From Oscillospiraceae bacterium (GTDB lineage: Bacteria; Bacillota; Clostridia; Oscillospirales; Ruminococcaceae): 64,000 bases of DNA. Made by a program: the position numbers and the translations under genes. The notes under the pieces are model-generated. The model had not been told where the DNA came from and ran no database searches. It saw only the letters and a program-made list of their open reading frames with translations. Positions 42,801-53,518 of the stretch are shown one piece after another; positions within the stretch are counted from its first letter, which is position 1; each line of letters starts with the position of its first letter. The stretch lies in NCBI GenBank assembly GCA_902779915.1, contig CACZDM010000003.1, positions 1 to 64,000 on the forward strand. The letters run 5' to 3'.

Positions 42801-43799
42801 CTATATGAAAAATTTAGCTAAACAACCAAAAATTGCCGTGACTATCGAAAAAACCATAACAATTTTGACTTCTCCCCATCCGCACATTTCAAAGTGATGG
42901 TGGATCGGGCTCATTTTAAAGACCCTTTTCCCGGTTAATTTAAAGCTTACAACCTGTATAACAACAGACATTGCTTCGACGATATATATTATCCCGACAA
43001 CTATGATGAGAATTGGTTGATTCAGGCCAAATCCCAGAGAAACAACCATCCCCCCCAAAAACATTGAGCCTGTGTCACCCATAAAAACTTTGGCGGGATG
43101 GAAATTCCAAACTAAAAATCCCAAACATCCTCCACAAAGCGCAGCTGCCAAAATGTTCATTGTGTAAAAAGATAGGTAATTCGAAACCAGCATAAAAACT
43201 ATTGCATATACAGCCGTCACAGAGCTTGCCAGGCCATCAACCCCATCCGTCAAATTAACCGCATTAACAACGCCATATATTCCCAAAATAGAAATTATGT
43301 AGTAAAAAATTCCAAAATTGACCGATCCAACCAGGGGTATGTCAACAATCGTGCTCAAACAGCCATTCATCATGAGCGTTAAAAAATAGGATATGATTAT
43401 GACAAACTGAAATAAAGTCTTTTGAATTGCGAAAAGTCCTTGATTTTGGCGCCGAACAACTTTAATATAGTCGTCAACAAAGCCAACAGCAGCAAGCCCA
43501 AGCGAACAAAAAACCCCTGCCCAAAGTCTTATTAAATCGCAGCTTTCAAAATCATCCAAACTGTCTTTTGATATTTGAGTGAAATAATACGCACAAAGTA
43601 TTCCAAGGACAATCCCGATGATGAACAAAATGCCTCCCATGGTTGGCGTTCCGTTTTTGCTAAGATGCCATTTTGGTCCGATCTCCTTGATTGATTGCCC
43701 AACCTTGAGCCGCTTTAAAACCGGCAATATAACTATTCCCAGCAAAGACGTCGCCAAAAAAGAGGTCAGTATTGCTATAAAAACCGCCATAAAAATCAT
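42801..43799 (-). CDS. mraY: Phospho-MurNAc-pentapeptide transferase MraY
   Basis: 332 residues, ten membrane helices. Makes lipid I from UDP-MurNAc-pentapeptide and undecaprenyl phosphate. 'HLSKNGTPTMGGILF', 'VDDYIKV' (catalytic Asp pair), 'NLTDGVDGLASS', 'FMGDTGSMFLGGM' and 'MSPIHHHFEMCGW' are all family motifs. ATG with AAAGGA upstream. Confidence 0.97.
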   Translation of the reverse strand: MIFMAVFIAILTSFLATSLLGIVILPVLKRLKVGQSIKEIGPKWHLSKNGTPTMGGILFIIGIVLGILCAYYFTQISKDSLDDFESCDLIRLWAGVFCSLGLAAVGFVDDYIKVVRRQNQGLFAIQKTLFQFVIIISYFLTLMMNGCLSTIVDIPLVGSVNFGIFYYIISILGIYGVVNAVNLTDGVDGLASSVTAVYAIVFMLVSNYLSFYTMNILAAALCGGCLGFLVWNFHPAKVFMGDTGSMFLGGMVVSLGFGLNQPILIIVVGIIYIVEAMSVVIQVVSFKLTGKRVFKMSPIHHHFEMCGWGEVKIVMVFSIVTAIFGCLAKFFI

Positions 43800-43820
43800 A
43801 AAATTTTCGTCCTTTCAGGG

Positions 43821-45197
43821 TTATATCCGGTTAAAAACAGCTTCGATTATGTCTTCAAATCGCATGCGCCGACTGGCCTTAAACAAAACAACATCCCCCG
43901 ATTTGACCTCGGATTCAAGCTTTTCAATCAAATCCTCCTTGGTTTTAAAATGGCAAATTTTTTGCGCCGAATTTTGTTCACAGCAGCTTAAAGCGCCTTC
44001 ATATATCTCCCTGGCTTCGTCTCCATAGCAATATATTAAATCAACGCCAAATCCAAAAGCAATCTCTCCCAATTCTCTATGAGCCGGTTTTGATATCGCT
44101 CCAAGTTCTAGCATATCACCCAAAACGGCAATTCTTCGACCCGAGCAAGAAATCGTCATCAGGGAAGTTATTGCTGCTTTCATGGATTCTGGGCTTGCGT
44201 TATAGCAATCAGCGATGACTGTTGCGCCGCCAACTTCAAAAACCTTTTGCCGCATGCCAATTCCCCTATATTCGCTCAAAGCCTGGACAACCTTTTTGGG
44301 CTCAATTTTTGCAATAATCCCAACAGCAAAAGCAAAAAGCGCATTAATGACATTGTGGTTTCCCAGAATCGGAATCAAAACATGCTCAACATTTTTGCCA
44401 TATCTTATATCAAATTCCGTTTTTGAGCCGTCTGTTTTTATGTTATATGCATAGTATTCACAATTTTTGTTTTGAATTCCGCATTTGACAATTTTGTGGT
44501 TTGGCAGAATTAAATCTTTCAACTTATCATTATCGCCACCAACAATTAAAGTTGATCCTTTCGGCATATATTCCAATATTTCCAGTTTAGTCTTTAAAAT
44601 TCCATCACGTGATTCAAAATTTTCCATATGCGAAACGCCAACATTTGTTATTATTCCAAGAGTTGGTTTTGCTGCCTGACTCAAAACTAAAATGTCCCCA
44701 GTGTTACACATGCCCATTTCAACAACAGCAGCACCATAGGAAGAATCAAGCCCAAACAAAGTTTTTGAAACGCCAACTTCATTGTTTAAATTTCCGTCTG
44801 TTTTTAAAACTTTCATTTTGCTGCCTAAAACTCTTGAAACCATCTCTTTGGTTGTTGTTTTTCCGTCGCTTCCCGTGACCCCAATAACCATTCCCGAAAA
44901 GCGCGACCTGTTTAAATAAGCAAGATCCAAAAGAGCGCGTTGAGTGTCTTCAACAATTATTTGAGGAATCAGAAGCTGTTCTTTTTCGGTTATCACCAAA
45001 GACGCTCCTTTTTCAACTGCGGATTGTATGAAATCATGGCCATCAAAACGCTCTCCCTTAAGAGCAACAAAAGCGCATCCCTTTTTAACCGCCCGATCAT
45101 CCGTCACAACACTGGTTATTTCTTTACACGAAATGTTTTTAGCAACTCCACCAACTGCTTTTAAAACATCATCAATTTTCATTGGATCCATATCCAT
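43821..45197 (-). CDS. murF: UDP-MurNAc-tripeptide:D-Ala-D-Ala ligase MurF
   Basis: 458 residues. Adds D-Ala-D-Ala to the UDP-MurNAc-tripeptide. ATP site 'VTGSDGKTTTKEMVSRVL', 'NEVGVSKTLFGLD', 'DCYNASPESMKAAI' and C-terminal 'DVVLFKASRRMRFEDII'. An ATG two codons further in (45191) is better spaced from GGAGG and may be the true start. Confidence 0.95.
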   Translation of the reverse strand: MDMDPMKIDDVLKAVGGVAKNISCKEITSVVTDDRAVKKGCAFVALKGERFDGHDFIQSAVEKGASLVITEKEQLLIPQIIVEDTQRALLDLAYLNRSRFSGMVIGVTGSDGKTTTKEMVSRVLGSKMKVLKTDGNLNNEVGVSKTLFGLDSSYGAAVVEMGMCNTGDILVLSQAAKPTLGIITNVGVSHMENFESRDGILKTKLEILEYMPKGSTLIVGGDNDKLKDLILPNHKIVKCGIQNKNCEYYAYNIKTDGSKTEFDIRYGKNVEHVLIPILGNHNVINALFAFAVGIIAKIEPKKVVQALSEYRGIGMRQKVFEVGGATVIADCYNASPESMKAAITSLMTISCSGRRIAVLGDMLELGAISKPAHRELGEIAFGFGVDLIYCYGDEAREIYEGALSCCEQNSAQKICHFKTKEDLIEKLESEVKSGDVVLFKASRRMRFEDIIEAVFNRI

Positions 45198-45251
45198 TTT
45201 CCTCCCAAAAATAACTAAAATTCAAAAAACAAGCGATTCCACATATACATA

Positions 45252-46685
<1,434 letters not shown>

Positions 46686-46745
46686 ATCCTAAACCTCTCT
46701 TGCCTGCAAAATATATTTAATATGACTAAATGTATTAAAAAGAGT

Positions 46746-48950
46746 TCACCCCGTCTCATCATCCGTTAAAAACTCAACAGAAACAACCGCTCCTCGCAAA
46801 ACGCTCTCTCCAGGAGAAGGCGACTGGGAAACTGCCTTTGCTTTTTGGCTTTGAACTCCGGAATTTTCAACCGACAAATTGAGCCCACATCCCGCCAAAA
46901 CGCTGTTTGCCTCGGCCTGACTCAGCCCCAAAAGATTTGGAACGCTAATCATCTTATTTTCAAAATTTTCGGTGTATAAAATCACTTTGTTTGATCGGCT
47001 GACGTTGTTTCCGGTTTTTGGGGTTTGGTTTAAAACAATTCCTCCAGAGCCAACAACTTCAACATTTCTAAACCCAGACCTTTGAAGCTTTCCCCGCGCC
47101 TCATCAACAGACATTCCCTCGCAAGCCGGAACAATAGCCGAAATATGTTCCAATTCATCTTGTGTATATTCCGGGGCTATTCCGAGATATGGAGCAGCTT
47201 CTCGCATGATTTTCGCAAAAACTGGGCTTGCGATGGTTCCGCCGTAATATGTCCCATCGGTTGGAGTGTCTATCAAAACCATTAATGAATACTGTGGCTT
47301 TTCGGCAGGAATTGCTCCAACAAACGAGCTAACATATATTTTTTGGCCGGTTTGCTGCAGGTGTTTTAGATTTTGAGCGGTTCCAGATTTTCCAATAATC
47401 CGATAGCCAGGAATGCTCGCATTTGTTCCCTTGCCGTCTATTCCTTTAACAACGCCCTCTAAAACGCCTCTCATAGTATTTGATGTTGTTTCAGATATAA
47501 CCTGGCGCTTTGTTTGGGGGCCAATTGTTTGCAAAACGTTTCCATTGCTGTCTAGAATTTGATTGACAACATGCGGGGTGTGGAGATATCCTCCATTGAC
47601 AACAGCATTAAACGCCGAAATCATCTGAACAGCAGTTATCGCCTCGGTCTGGCCAAATGACTCCGAAGCAAGCGAGACGGGAGTGAAATCCTTTTCTTTA
47701 ACATACATCGAATCGGTTTCTCCTGGCAGATCAATTTTGGTCTTCTCCGTCATTCCATACATGGAAAAATATCTGAAAAAGAGATTTGGACCAAGCGACG
47801 CTCCGATTTTTATGAAAGCCGGGTTGCAAGAATTTATAAAGGCCTGCGTGAAATTTTCTGATCCATGCCCGGATGTTCTCCAACAGCCAAACTTCCTGTC
47901 ACCAACAACACACGATCCGTTGCAGTGGAATTTGCTGTCCAGCGTCATTGTCCCTTCCTCCAAAGCCGCAGACCCAGTCACAACTTTAAAAACTGAACCC
48001 GGTTCATATGTTTCTGAAACTGCCTTGTTGGTCCAAACAGCTGTTCTGGCGTCGGCCTCAGACTTGCCCTCAATTTTGGGAAACTGGTCAATTGGCGGGA
48101 GAACAAACGGATCGTTTAGGTTAAAATCAGGTTTAATTGAAAGAGCCAGTATTTCACCTGTGTTGACGTTGGTCATGATCGCCATGCATCTGTTTGCAGG
48201 TTTTCGCACCTTCATGACCTCATCAAGAGCCTTATCGCAGTAGTGCTGCAACGTGCTGTCTAGCGACAAAACCAGCGAATTTCCGTCCTGAGAAGGATAA
48301 TATGACTCATAGTCATATGGCATCGGCCCCCCTTTGGCATTTTGAACCCCAGTGACCTTTCCCGCAACTCCAGAAAGCTCTTTGTTATATGAAAGCTCAA
48401 CCCCCAAAAGCCCTTGATTATCCCCGCCAACAAAGCCAATTGTCTGAGCCGCCATATTACTCATAGGATAATATCTTTTAGTGTCCTCAACCATGTGTAT
48501 CCCCAAAATATGGTTGCTATGTATAAAATCTAAAATTTTGTCAACATCTGGCTTTTCAACTTTTTTCTTAACTATTTCATATTTTGTTTTAGATTCACAT
48601 TTTTTCAAAATCTTTTCATATTCAACGCTCAACGTCTCGGCGAGGAACCTTGAAATTTTTTCTTCATCGCCTTTTTTGATCTGGTTTGGCGCCAAAGAAA
48701 CAGTCCAAACAGTTGCGCTTTGAGCCAAGGGGACCATATTTCGATCGTAAATCGCCCCTCGATTAGCCGCAATATTGTCGACAGAAAGCTGCTGGTTATA
48801 TGCCTTAGCTCCATATTTCACGCCATCAATCTCAGCAAAACAGGAAATATACACTATTCTTCCAATTAAAACCAAAAATCCGCAAACAATCAGCCCTAAA
48901 ACAACAACGTTTAGCTTAAATTTCATCTTCCTGCTGGGAACCATCGCCAT
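46746..48950 (-). CDS. Class B penicillin-binding protein with two PASTA domains (FtsI/SpoVD-like)
   Basis: 734 residues, ATG seven bases after GGAGG. One N-terminal membrane helix, a dimerisation domain ('ANRGAIYDRNMVPLA'), then a transpeptidase domain with Ser319-x-x-Lys322 (EPGSVFKV), SxN (INSCNPAF) and K[ST]G (GKSGTAQN). The C-terminus carries two PASTA domains (about 600-660 and 668-730). D,D-transpeptidase for septal or spore cortex peptidoglycan, partner of the FtsW/SpoVE protein of this cluster. Confidence 0.95.
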   Translation of the reverse strand: MAMVPSRKMKFKLNVVVLGLIVCGFLVLIGRIVYISCFAEIDGVKYGAKAYNQQLSVDNIAANRGAIYDRNMVPLAQSATVWTVSLAPNQIKKGDEEKISRFLAETLSVEYEKILKKCESKTKYEIVKKKVEKPDVDKILDFIHSNHILGIHMVEDTKRYYPMSNMAAQTIGFVGGDNQGLLGVELSYNKELSGVAGKVTGVQNAKGGPMPYDYESYYPSQDGNSLVLSLDSTLQHYCDKALDEVMKVRKPANRCMAIMTNVNTGEILALSIKPDFNLNDPFVLPPIDQFPKIEGKSEADARTAVWTNKAVSETYEPGSVFKVVTGSAALEEGTMTLDSKFHCNGSCVVGDRKFGCWRTSGHGSENFTQAFINSCNPAFIKIGASLGPNLFFRYFSMYGMTEKTKIDLPGETDSMYVKEKDFTPVSLASESFGQTEAITAVQMISAFNAVVNGGYLHTPHVVNQILDSNGNVLQTIGPQTKRQVISETTSNTMRGVLEGVVKGIDGKGTNASIPGYRIIGKSGTAQNLKHLQQTGQKIYVSSFVGAIPAEKPQYSLMVLIDTPTDGTYYGGTIASPVFAKIMREAAPYLGIAPEYTQDELEHISAIVPACEGMSVDEARGKLQRSGFRNVEVVGSGGIVLNQTPKTGNNVSRSNKVILYTENFENKMISVPNLLGLSQAEANSVLAGCGLNLSVENSGVQSQKAKAVSQSPSPGESVLRGAVVSVEFLTDDETG

Positions 48951-49012
48951 AAAAAATCCTCCAAAATCTCAAAACATGCATATATATATTATCATATTCA
49001 CACAAGCTATAT

Positions 49013-49471
49013 TTATGAAAAAAGATTGTTTATGGCGTCAATAAGGCTGTCCAAAATGCTTTTTGAATTTTCTTCATCAATTTCAATCGAGTTTCCCAAA
49101 GAACTGTTAACATAAATTATTTGATTGCTAGATTGCTTTTTCATTCCCCATTTTGCCTTCGCATATTCCTCTAGATTTGAATAGCCCATCTTCCTCTCAA
49201 GCTCACAGTTTAGTCTAATATATTCACTTTGCTGGACTTTATATTCTTTTTCAAGCGAGTTCACCTCAAAAACTATTTCGTTCATCCTAACCATGCTGAA
49301 AATCAGAAAAACAAGCAATCCCGAAACAATCAAAACAGCAAATATCGACCGGATCGGATTAAACCTTCGGAAACTTCTAACTCTTTTGATTCCAGCAGGG
49401 CTTTTTTGTTGACGCGGCAGCGCATTCCCGCTATAGGCCAAATTTGTTTTGAACGTCATTTTAAAAAGCAC
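49013..49471 (-). CDS. ftsL: FtsL-like cell division protein
   Basis: 152 residues. Basic N-terminus, one membrane segment (~45-65), then a short extracellular coiled coil ('VNSLEKEYKVQQSEYIRLNCELE'). FtsL/DivIC proteins have little sequence conservation; the call relies on topology and position between rsmH and the class B PBP. The start is uncertain (GTG directly after GGGGAGG, or ATG five codons later). Confidence 0.8.
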   Translation of the reverse strand: MLFKMTFKTNLAYSGNALPRQQKSPAGIKRVRSFRRFNPIRSIFAVLIVSGLLVFLIFSMVRMNEIVFEVNSLEKEYKVQQSEYIRLNCELERKMGYSNLEEYAKAKWGMKKQSSNQIIYVNSSLGNSIEIDEENSKSILDSLIDAINNLFS

Positions 49472-49493
49472 GCCTCCCCTTTTTAAATAAAAA

Positions 49494-50426
49494 TTAAAGC
49501 TTTTCTAAAATTCTCAATTTTGCGCTCTTGCTTCTTGGATTAGTTGCAATTTCCAAGTCGCTGGGTCTGATTGCCTTTTTATTTACTAGTTTTGCCAAAG
49601 GAACATTCCCACACACACATATCGGAGATTTCGGAGGACACACACACCCCCTGCTCCAAATTTTATATTTTTGTTTAACCAGCCGATCCTCAAGCGAATG
49701 AAAGGTTATCACCAGAAGCTTTCCTCCTGCTTTTAGCAGATCAAAAGAAGCCTCAAGCCCGATTTCCAGGCTTTCCAGCTCGCCATTAACAGCGATTCGA
49801 ATTGCTTGAAAACTTTTTTTACACGGATTCTTGTTTCTTCGAAATTTTGCAGGAATAGAAAATTTTATTATATTTGCCAAATCCAGGGTTGTTTGGATTG
49901 ATTTTTGAGACCTTCTTTTAACAATGTTTGAAGCTATAGACCTTGCAAACCTCTCCTGGCCATATTTTTTCAAAATATCAACCAATTCTTCTTCGGAAAA
50001 TTTATTGACAATTTCAGCAGCCGTCACTCCCTGTTTGCTCATGCGCATGTCTAAAGCGCCGTCATGTCTATATGAAAAACCTCTTTTTGGGTTATCAAGC
50101 TGATATGAAGAAACTCCCAAGTCTATTAAAATTCCGTCAACTTCGCGAATTCCCCTGGATTCAAGGCGCTTTTTCATCTCGCAAAAATTCGAATTTATAA
50201 CAAAAGCCGGATATGAAGAGAGCCTTTGTTTTGAAACCAAAACAGCATCGGGATCCCTGTCAAATGCAAACAATCTCCCGCTTTCGAGCTTTCTTGCGAT
50301 CTCAATCGAATGGCCAGCTCCTCCAACCGTTGCGTCAACATATATCCCTTCAGGCTTGATTTCCAGGCCTTCAAGACATTCCTTTAGCAAAACAGGATTG
50401 TGAGAAAAAATCTCAATTTTTTTCAT
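49494..50426 (-). CDS. rsmH: 16S rRNA (cytosine(1402)-N4)-methyltransferase RsmH
   Basis: 310 residues. SAM-dependent methylation of C1402 in the ribosomal P site. 'HNPVLLKECLEGL', 'VDATVGGAGHS', 'FDRDPDAV', 'DLGVSSYQLDNPKRGFSY' and 'FHSLEDRLVKQ' are family motifs. Second gene of the dcw cluster, 27 bp after mraZ. Confidence 0.97.
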   Translation of the reverse strand: MKKIEIFSHNPVLLKECLEGLEIKPEGIYVDATVGGAGHSIEIARKLESGRLFAFDRDPDAVLVSKQRLSSYPAFVINSNFCEMKKRLESRGIREVDGILIDLGVSSYQLDNPKRGFSYRHDGALDMRMSKQGVTAAEIVNKFSEEELVDILKKYGQERFARSIASNIVKRRSQKSIQTTLDLANIIKFSIPAKFRRNKNPCKKSFQAIRIAVNGELESLEIGLEASFDLLKAGGKLLVITFHSLEDRLVKQKYKIWSRGCVCPPKSPICVCGNVPLAKLVNKKAIRPSDLEIATNPRSKSAKLRILEKL

Positions 50427-50453
50427 CCCCTTTCAAAAAAACGAAGAAGTTGG

Positions 50454-50873
50454 TTAAAAATCAAGATCGTCCATAATTTTCGTTATAGATTCTGGAGACA
50501 ACTTGTCAAATTCCTTTTTCCAAGCCGCTTCATCCCAGATCTCAGCGTGGTCTGAAGCTCCAACAACAACAATGTTTCTTTCAAGCTGGGCATATTCTCT
50601 CAAAGTGGGGGATATGACAATTCTTCCTTGTTTATCTGGAACAACTTCAATCGCTCCAGAAAAGAAGAACCGCTCAATATCGCGCCTTTTGTTTCGAGGA
50701 AGGTCTTTAATGCTATTTTCTAATCTAAACCATTCTTGCAACGAGTATACATTCAAACAGCGATCAAATCCACGAGTGACGATAAACCGGTCTCCAAAAA
50801 CTTCCCTCATTTTAGACGGAAAATTAAGTCGTCCTTTGGCATCAATCAAATGACTATGTTCCCCAATCAACAC
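50454..50873 (-). CDS. mraZ: Transcriptional regulator MraZ
   Basis: 139 residues; GTG start nine bases after AGGGAGG. Two AbrB-like repeats; 'GEHSHLIDAKGRLNFPSKMRE' region and 'DKQGRIVISPTLREYA' carry the DxKGR / DxxGR motifs. MraZ forms rings and binds closely spaced TGGG-type repeats in its own promoter, regulating the dcw operon. A matching repeat array is present at 50918-50965. Confidence 0.96.
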   Translation of the reverse strand: MLIGEHSHLIDAKGRLNFPSKMREVFGDRFIVTRGFDRCLNVYSLQEWFRLENSIKDLPRNKRRDIERFFFSGAIEVVPDKQGRIVISPTLREYAQLERNIVVVGASDHAEIWDEAAWKKEFDKLSPESITKIMDDLDF

Positions 50874-50917
50874 CGCAAAAGACCTCCCTTTAAAACGAGA
50901 AGAGCGAAAATGAAGCT

Positions 50918-50965
50918 AACCACCCTAACCCACTTCAAACCAACGCAAACCAATTATAACCCAAG
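50918..50965 (-). promoter_or_regulatory. MraZ operator: five TGG-type direct repeats at 10-11 bp spacing
   Basis: On the minus strand TGGGT/TGGTT pentamers end at plus positions 963, 952, 942, 932 and 922 (of 50,xxx), i.e. steps of 11, 10, 10 and 10 bp. This is the helical spacing of known MraZ boxes (TGGGN separated by five bases). The array overlaps the -10 element and the transcription start, consistent with autorepression. Confidence 0.75.
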
Positions 50966-50981
50966 CAAATAAAAAAATCAA
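50953..50981 (-). promoter_or_regulatory. dcw operon (mraZ) promoter
   Basis: Minus-strand TTGATT (50976-50981), 17-nt spacer, TATAAT (50953-50958). The -10 lies between the first and second MraZ repeats. Confidence 0.8.
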
Positions 50982-50989
50982 TAGCAAAA

Positions 50990-51375
50990 AAGCTCGAAAA
51001 CTTTAAACTCAAAAAACAAAATGTATAATCAAACGATCAGCATACCAAATGTAATAAAAAACAAAGCCTCCCAATTCGCAACATTTCCCTGTTCCATCGG
51101 TTTTTTGGGGTTTGGCTCGAAAGACAAATTAAAAATTATTTTTTTTAATATTTTATTTTTATTTTTAAAACCCTGTTTAACCAAGCAACTTCCAAGCTTA
51201 AATTCAAACTTTAAAAATAATGCCAGATACGAGTGTGTTTTTTTGGCTAAAATACAAATTTGACTAATTTGCAAGAAATTGATCGAAAGATTCGCATATT
51301 TTCGAAAAACCGATCATACACCTAGTAATACTTGATTTGCATCAAACAATTAAACCCAATGTGGTAAATATTGGT
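50990..51375. other. Unassigned intergenic stretch between divergent mraZ and glmS promoters
   Basis: About 385 bp, A/T-rich. No reading frame with a ribosome binding site and no RNA gene was recognised. A short G-rich patch (TTTTTTGGGGTTTGGC) lies at about 51101-51116. Confidence 0.5.
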
Positions 51376-51404
51376 TTGACATATGACAAATTAACGTGTA
51401 AAAT
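51376..51404 (+). promoter_or_regulatory. glmS promoter
   Basis: TTGACA (51376-51381), 17-nt spacer, TAAAAT (51399-51404). The predicted start is near 51411, giving a 5' leader of about 260 nt before the glmS ATG. Confidence 0.75.
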
Positions 51405-51439
51405 GTAGAATGTGATTGCTGTTTGAGCTTAAAAAATTT

Positions 51440-51640
51440 AGCGGCAAAACATAAAAAATAGAGATGGGCTCGCGAATTCGATGGATTTTGGACTTTTTCC
51501 AGGTTTTAAGGCGAAGGTTTAATCGAATTTTTAGGTGGCTGCCCTCACGGCTTTGACGATTGGTCGATAGACAGTCAACAAAAAGCAATGCGCAAATTTG
51601 CGTTGCACGCGTTTGCAAAATGGCTGTTGATTTCGTCATC
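51440..51640 (+). ncRNA. Candidate divergent glmS ribozyme/structured leader of glmS
   Basis: The leader contains a block (51515-51552) that reads like the glmS ribozyme core: AGGTTTAATCGAATTTTTA followed by GGTGGCTGCC and CACGGCT, compared with the remembered family core GGUUAUCGAAUUUU..GGCGGAUGCC..CGGCU. A possible cleavage site A|GCGGC (51440/51441, family A|GCGCC) lies about 30 nt after the predicted transcript start, followed by AAAAC (51446-51450) that can pair with GTTTT (51503-51507). The 3' part folds: TGACGA / TCGTCA (51554, 51633) around GTCAACA / TGTTGAT and an inner hairpin. Deviations at invariant positions (GCGGC, GGCGAAGG for GACGAGG, no clear P3) mean it may be divergent, inactive or another class. 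An alternative pairing AATTCGAT / ATCGAATT also exists. Confidence 0.45.
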
Positions 51641-51672
51641 TCATTAGTTTTAGAAAGGAAATGAAAACTGTA

Positions 51673-53493
51673 ATGTGTGGAATTGTCGGATATGTTGGTA
51701 AATCTAATTGTGTGGAATGCATTTTAGACGGCTTGAGTCGCCTGGAATATCGCGGATATGATTCTGCTGGGATTGCCATATTTAACGAAAATAATATATC
51801 TATAATGAAAAAATGCGGAAAATTAAGTAATTTAAAAGAATATATAAAAAAAACCTCCCCTCCTGATGGAACCTGCGGCATTGGGCACACCCGCTGGGCA
51901 ACCCATGGAAAGCCCTCAGACTTAAATTCACACCCCCATTCCCAAGGAAGAGTCACTATTGTCCACAACGGAATAATCGAAAACTACCTGCAAATTAAGC
52001 AATTTTTGACCGAAAAAAATTATATTTTCAAAACCGAAACTGATTCGGAAATTGTTGCGGCGCTTTTGGACTTTTTATATGACAAAGACCCGATCCAAGC
52101 AATTGTCAAGGCCTCAAAAAAGCTTGAAGGTTCATATTCTTTGGGAATTCTTTTTGAAAATCAACCCGATAAAATCTACGCTATCCGCAAAAACAGCCCC
52201 TTAATCATTGGAATTGGAAAATCTGAAAATTTTATTGCGTCGGATGTTCCTGCAATCATCAAACACACTAAAAAATATATGCTTTTAGACCACGACGAAA
52301 TCGCAATTTTGACTAAAGATTCCGTTAAAATTGTTGATTTTGAAAAAAATGAAATTCAAAAAAAGATCCAAACAGTCGATTGGGACGTTGAATCTGCTGA
52401 AAAAAATGGCTTTAGCCACTTTATGCTAAAAGAAATTTTTGAACAGCCCAAAGCCGCAAAAAGATGTATGGGGCTTCATTTTGACGGCGACAGGTTGGAT
52501 TTGAAAATAAAAAACTTATCTGATAAAAAACTCAAAAGCCTTAAAAAAATTCACATAGTTGCTTGCGGAACGGCGATGCACGCGGGCATGGTTGGAAAAT
52601 ATATCATAGAAAAGCTTGCAAAAATCCCGGTTGAAGTTGAAATAGCGTCGGAATTTAGATATAAAGACCCAATAATTTCCAAAGAGGATTTAATAGTAAT
52701 AATTTCACAATCTGGAGAAACCGCCGACAGCCTGGCAGCTTTGAGGCTTGCTCGAGAAAAAAACCTTTTAACGCTGGCTGTTGTCAACGTCGTCGGCTCG
52801 TCAATTGCGCGGGAGGCCGACAGCGTCCTATACACCCACGCAGGCCCTGAAATTTCCGTTGCGTCAACCAAAGCATTCACTGTTCAAATGGTCGCGCTAT
52901 ATCTGCTTGCAATTAAGCTTGCAAAAGTTTTTCAAAAAATTTCTGATAATGAATGCTTTAAATTGTGTGAAAAATTGCGAGATGTTCCCAACAAAATTGA
53001 AAAAACCCTTAAAACTGACGAGGAAATTCTTAAACTTTCAAATATTTTTCAAAATTCACGAGACGTTTTTTTCATAGGAAGAGGCGTTGACTACTGCATA
53101 TCCCTCGAAGCCTCGCTCAAGCTTAAAGAGCTGTCATATATCCACAGCGAAGCCTATGCTGCTGGCGAGCTCAAACACGGAACAATCTCCCTGATCGAAG
53201 AAAACACACCGGTTATCGCAATCGCAACCCAGGATGATCTATACGCAAAAACCATCAGCAACCTAAAAGAAGTCAAAGCTCGCGGCGCCAGAGTTGTTTT
53301 GATATGCAACGAAAATTCTCCAATAGACAAATCTTTAACCGACCTAGTTGTTAAAATTCCAAGCAATATGGATATTTTCACACCTCTATGTTCAATTGTC
53401 CCTTTGCAGCTTTTTGCATACCACACTGCAGTTTTGCGAGGCTGTGATGTTGATCGGCCAAGAAACCTTGCAAAATCAGTCACAGTTGAATGA
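51673..53493 (+). CDS. glmS: Glutamine-fructose-6-phosphate aminotransferase GlmS
   Basis: About 606 residues. Makes glucosamine-6-phosphate, the entry to UDP-GlcNAc. The start is the ATG at 51673 (MCGIVGYVG), not the ATG four codons upstream, because the N-terminal nucleophile Cys must follow the initiator Met. Glutaminase motifs 'HTRWATHGKPSDLNSHPH' and 'HNGIIENY'; two SIS domains with 'CGTAMHAGMVGKY', 'SQSGETADSLAAL', 'ASTKAFTVQ' and 'RGVDYCISLEASLKLKELSYIHSEAYAAGELKHG' region; C-terminus 'DRPRNLAKSVTVE' is canonical. Supplies MurA and MurG with precursor. Confidence 0.97.
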   Translation: MCGIVGYVGKSNCVECILDGLSRLEYRGYDSAGIAIFNENNISIMKKCGKLSNLKEYIKKTSPPDGTCGIGHTRWATHGKPSDLNSHPHSQGRVTIVHNGIIENYLQIKQFLTEKNYIFKTETDSEIVAALLDFLYDKDPIQAIVKASKKLEGSYSLGILFENQPDKIYAIRKNSPLIIGIGKSENFIASDVPAIIKHTKKYMLLDHDEIAILTKDSVKIVDFEKNEIQKKIQTVDWDVESAEKNGFSHFMLKEIFEQPKAAKRCMGLHFDGDRLDLKIKNLSDKKLKSLKKIHIVACGTAMHAGMVGKYIIEKLAKIPVEVEIASEFRYKDPIISKEDLIVIISQSGETADSLAALRLAREKNLLTLAVVNVVGSSIAREADSVLYTHAGPEISVASTKAFTVQMVALYLLAIKLAKVFQKISDNECFKLCEKLRDVPNKIEKTLKTDEEILKLSNIFQNSRDVFFIGRGVDYCISLEASLKLKELSYIHSEAYAAGELKHGTISLIEENTPVIAIATQDDLYAKTISNLKEVKARGARVVLICNENSPIDKSLTDLVVKIPSNMDIFTPLCSIVPLQLFAYHTAVLRGCDVDRPRNLAKSVTVE

Positions 53494-53518
53494 TTAGATT
53501 TTAAAACAAATGGTCATT

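Noticed and set aside
51465..51500. Resemblance to the 5' end of tmRNA (GGGCTCGCG..ATTCGATGG).
   Set aside because: No tRNA-like 3' end, no tag reading frame and no pairing partner carrying CCA; the location before glmS fits a leader better.
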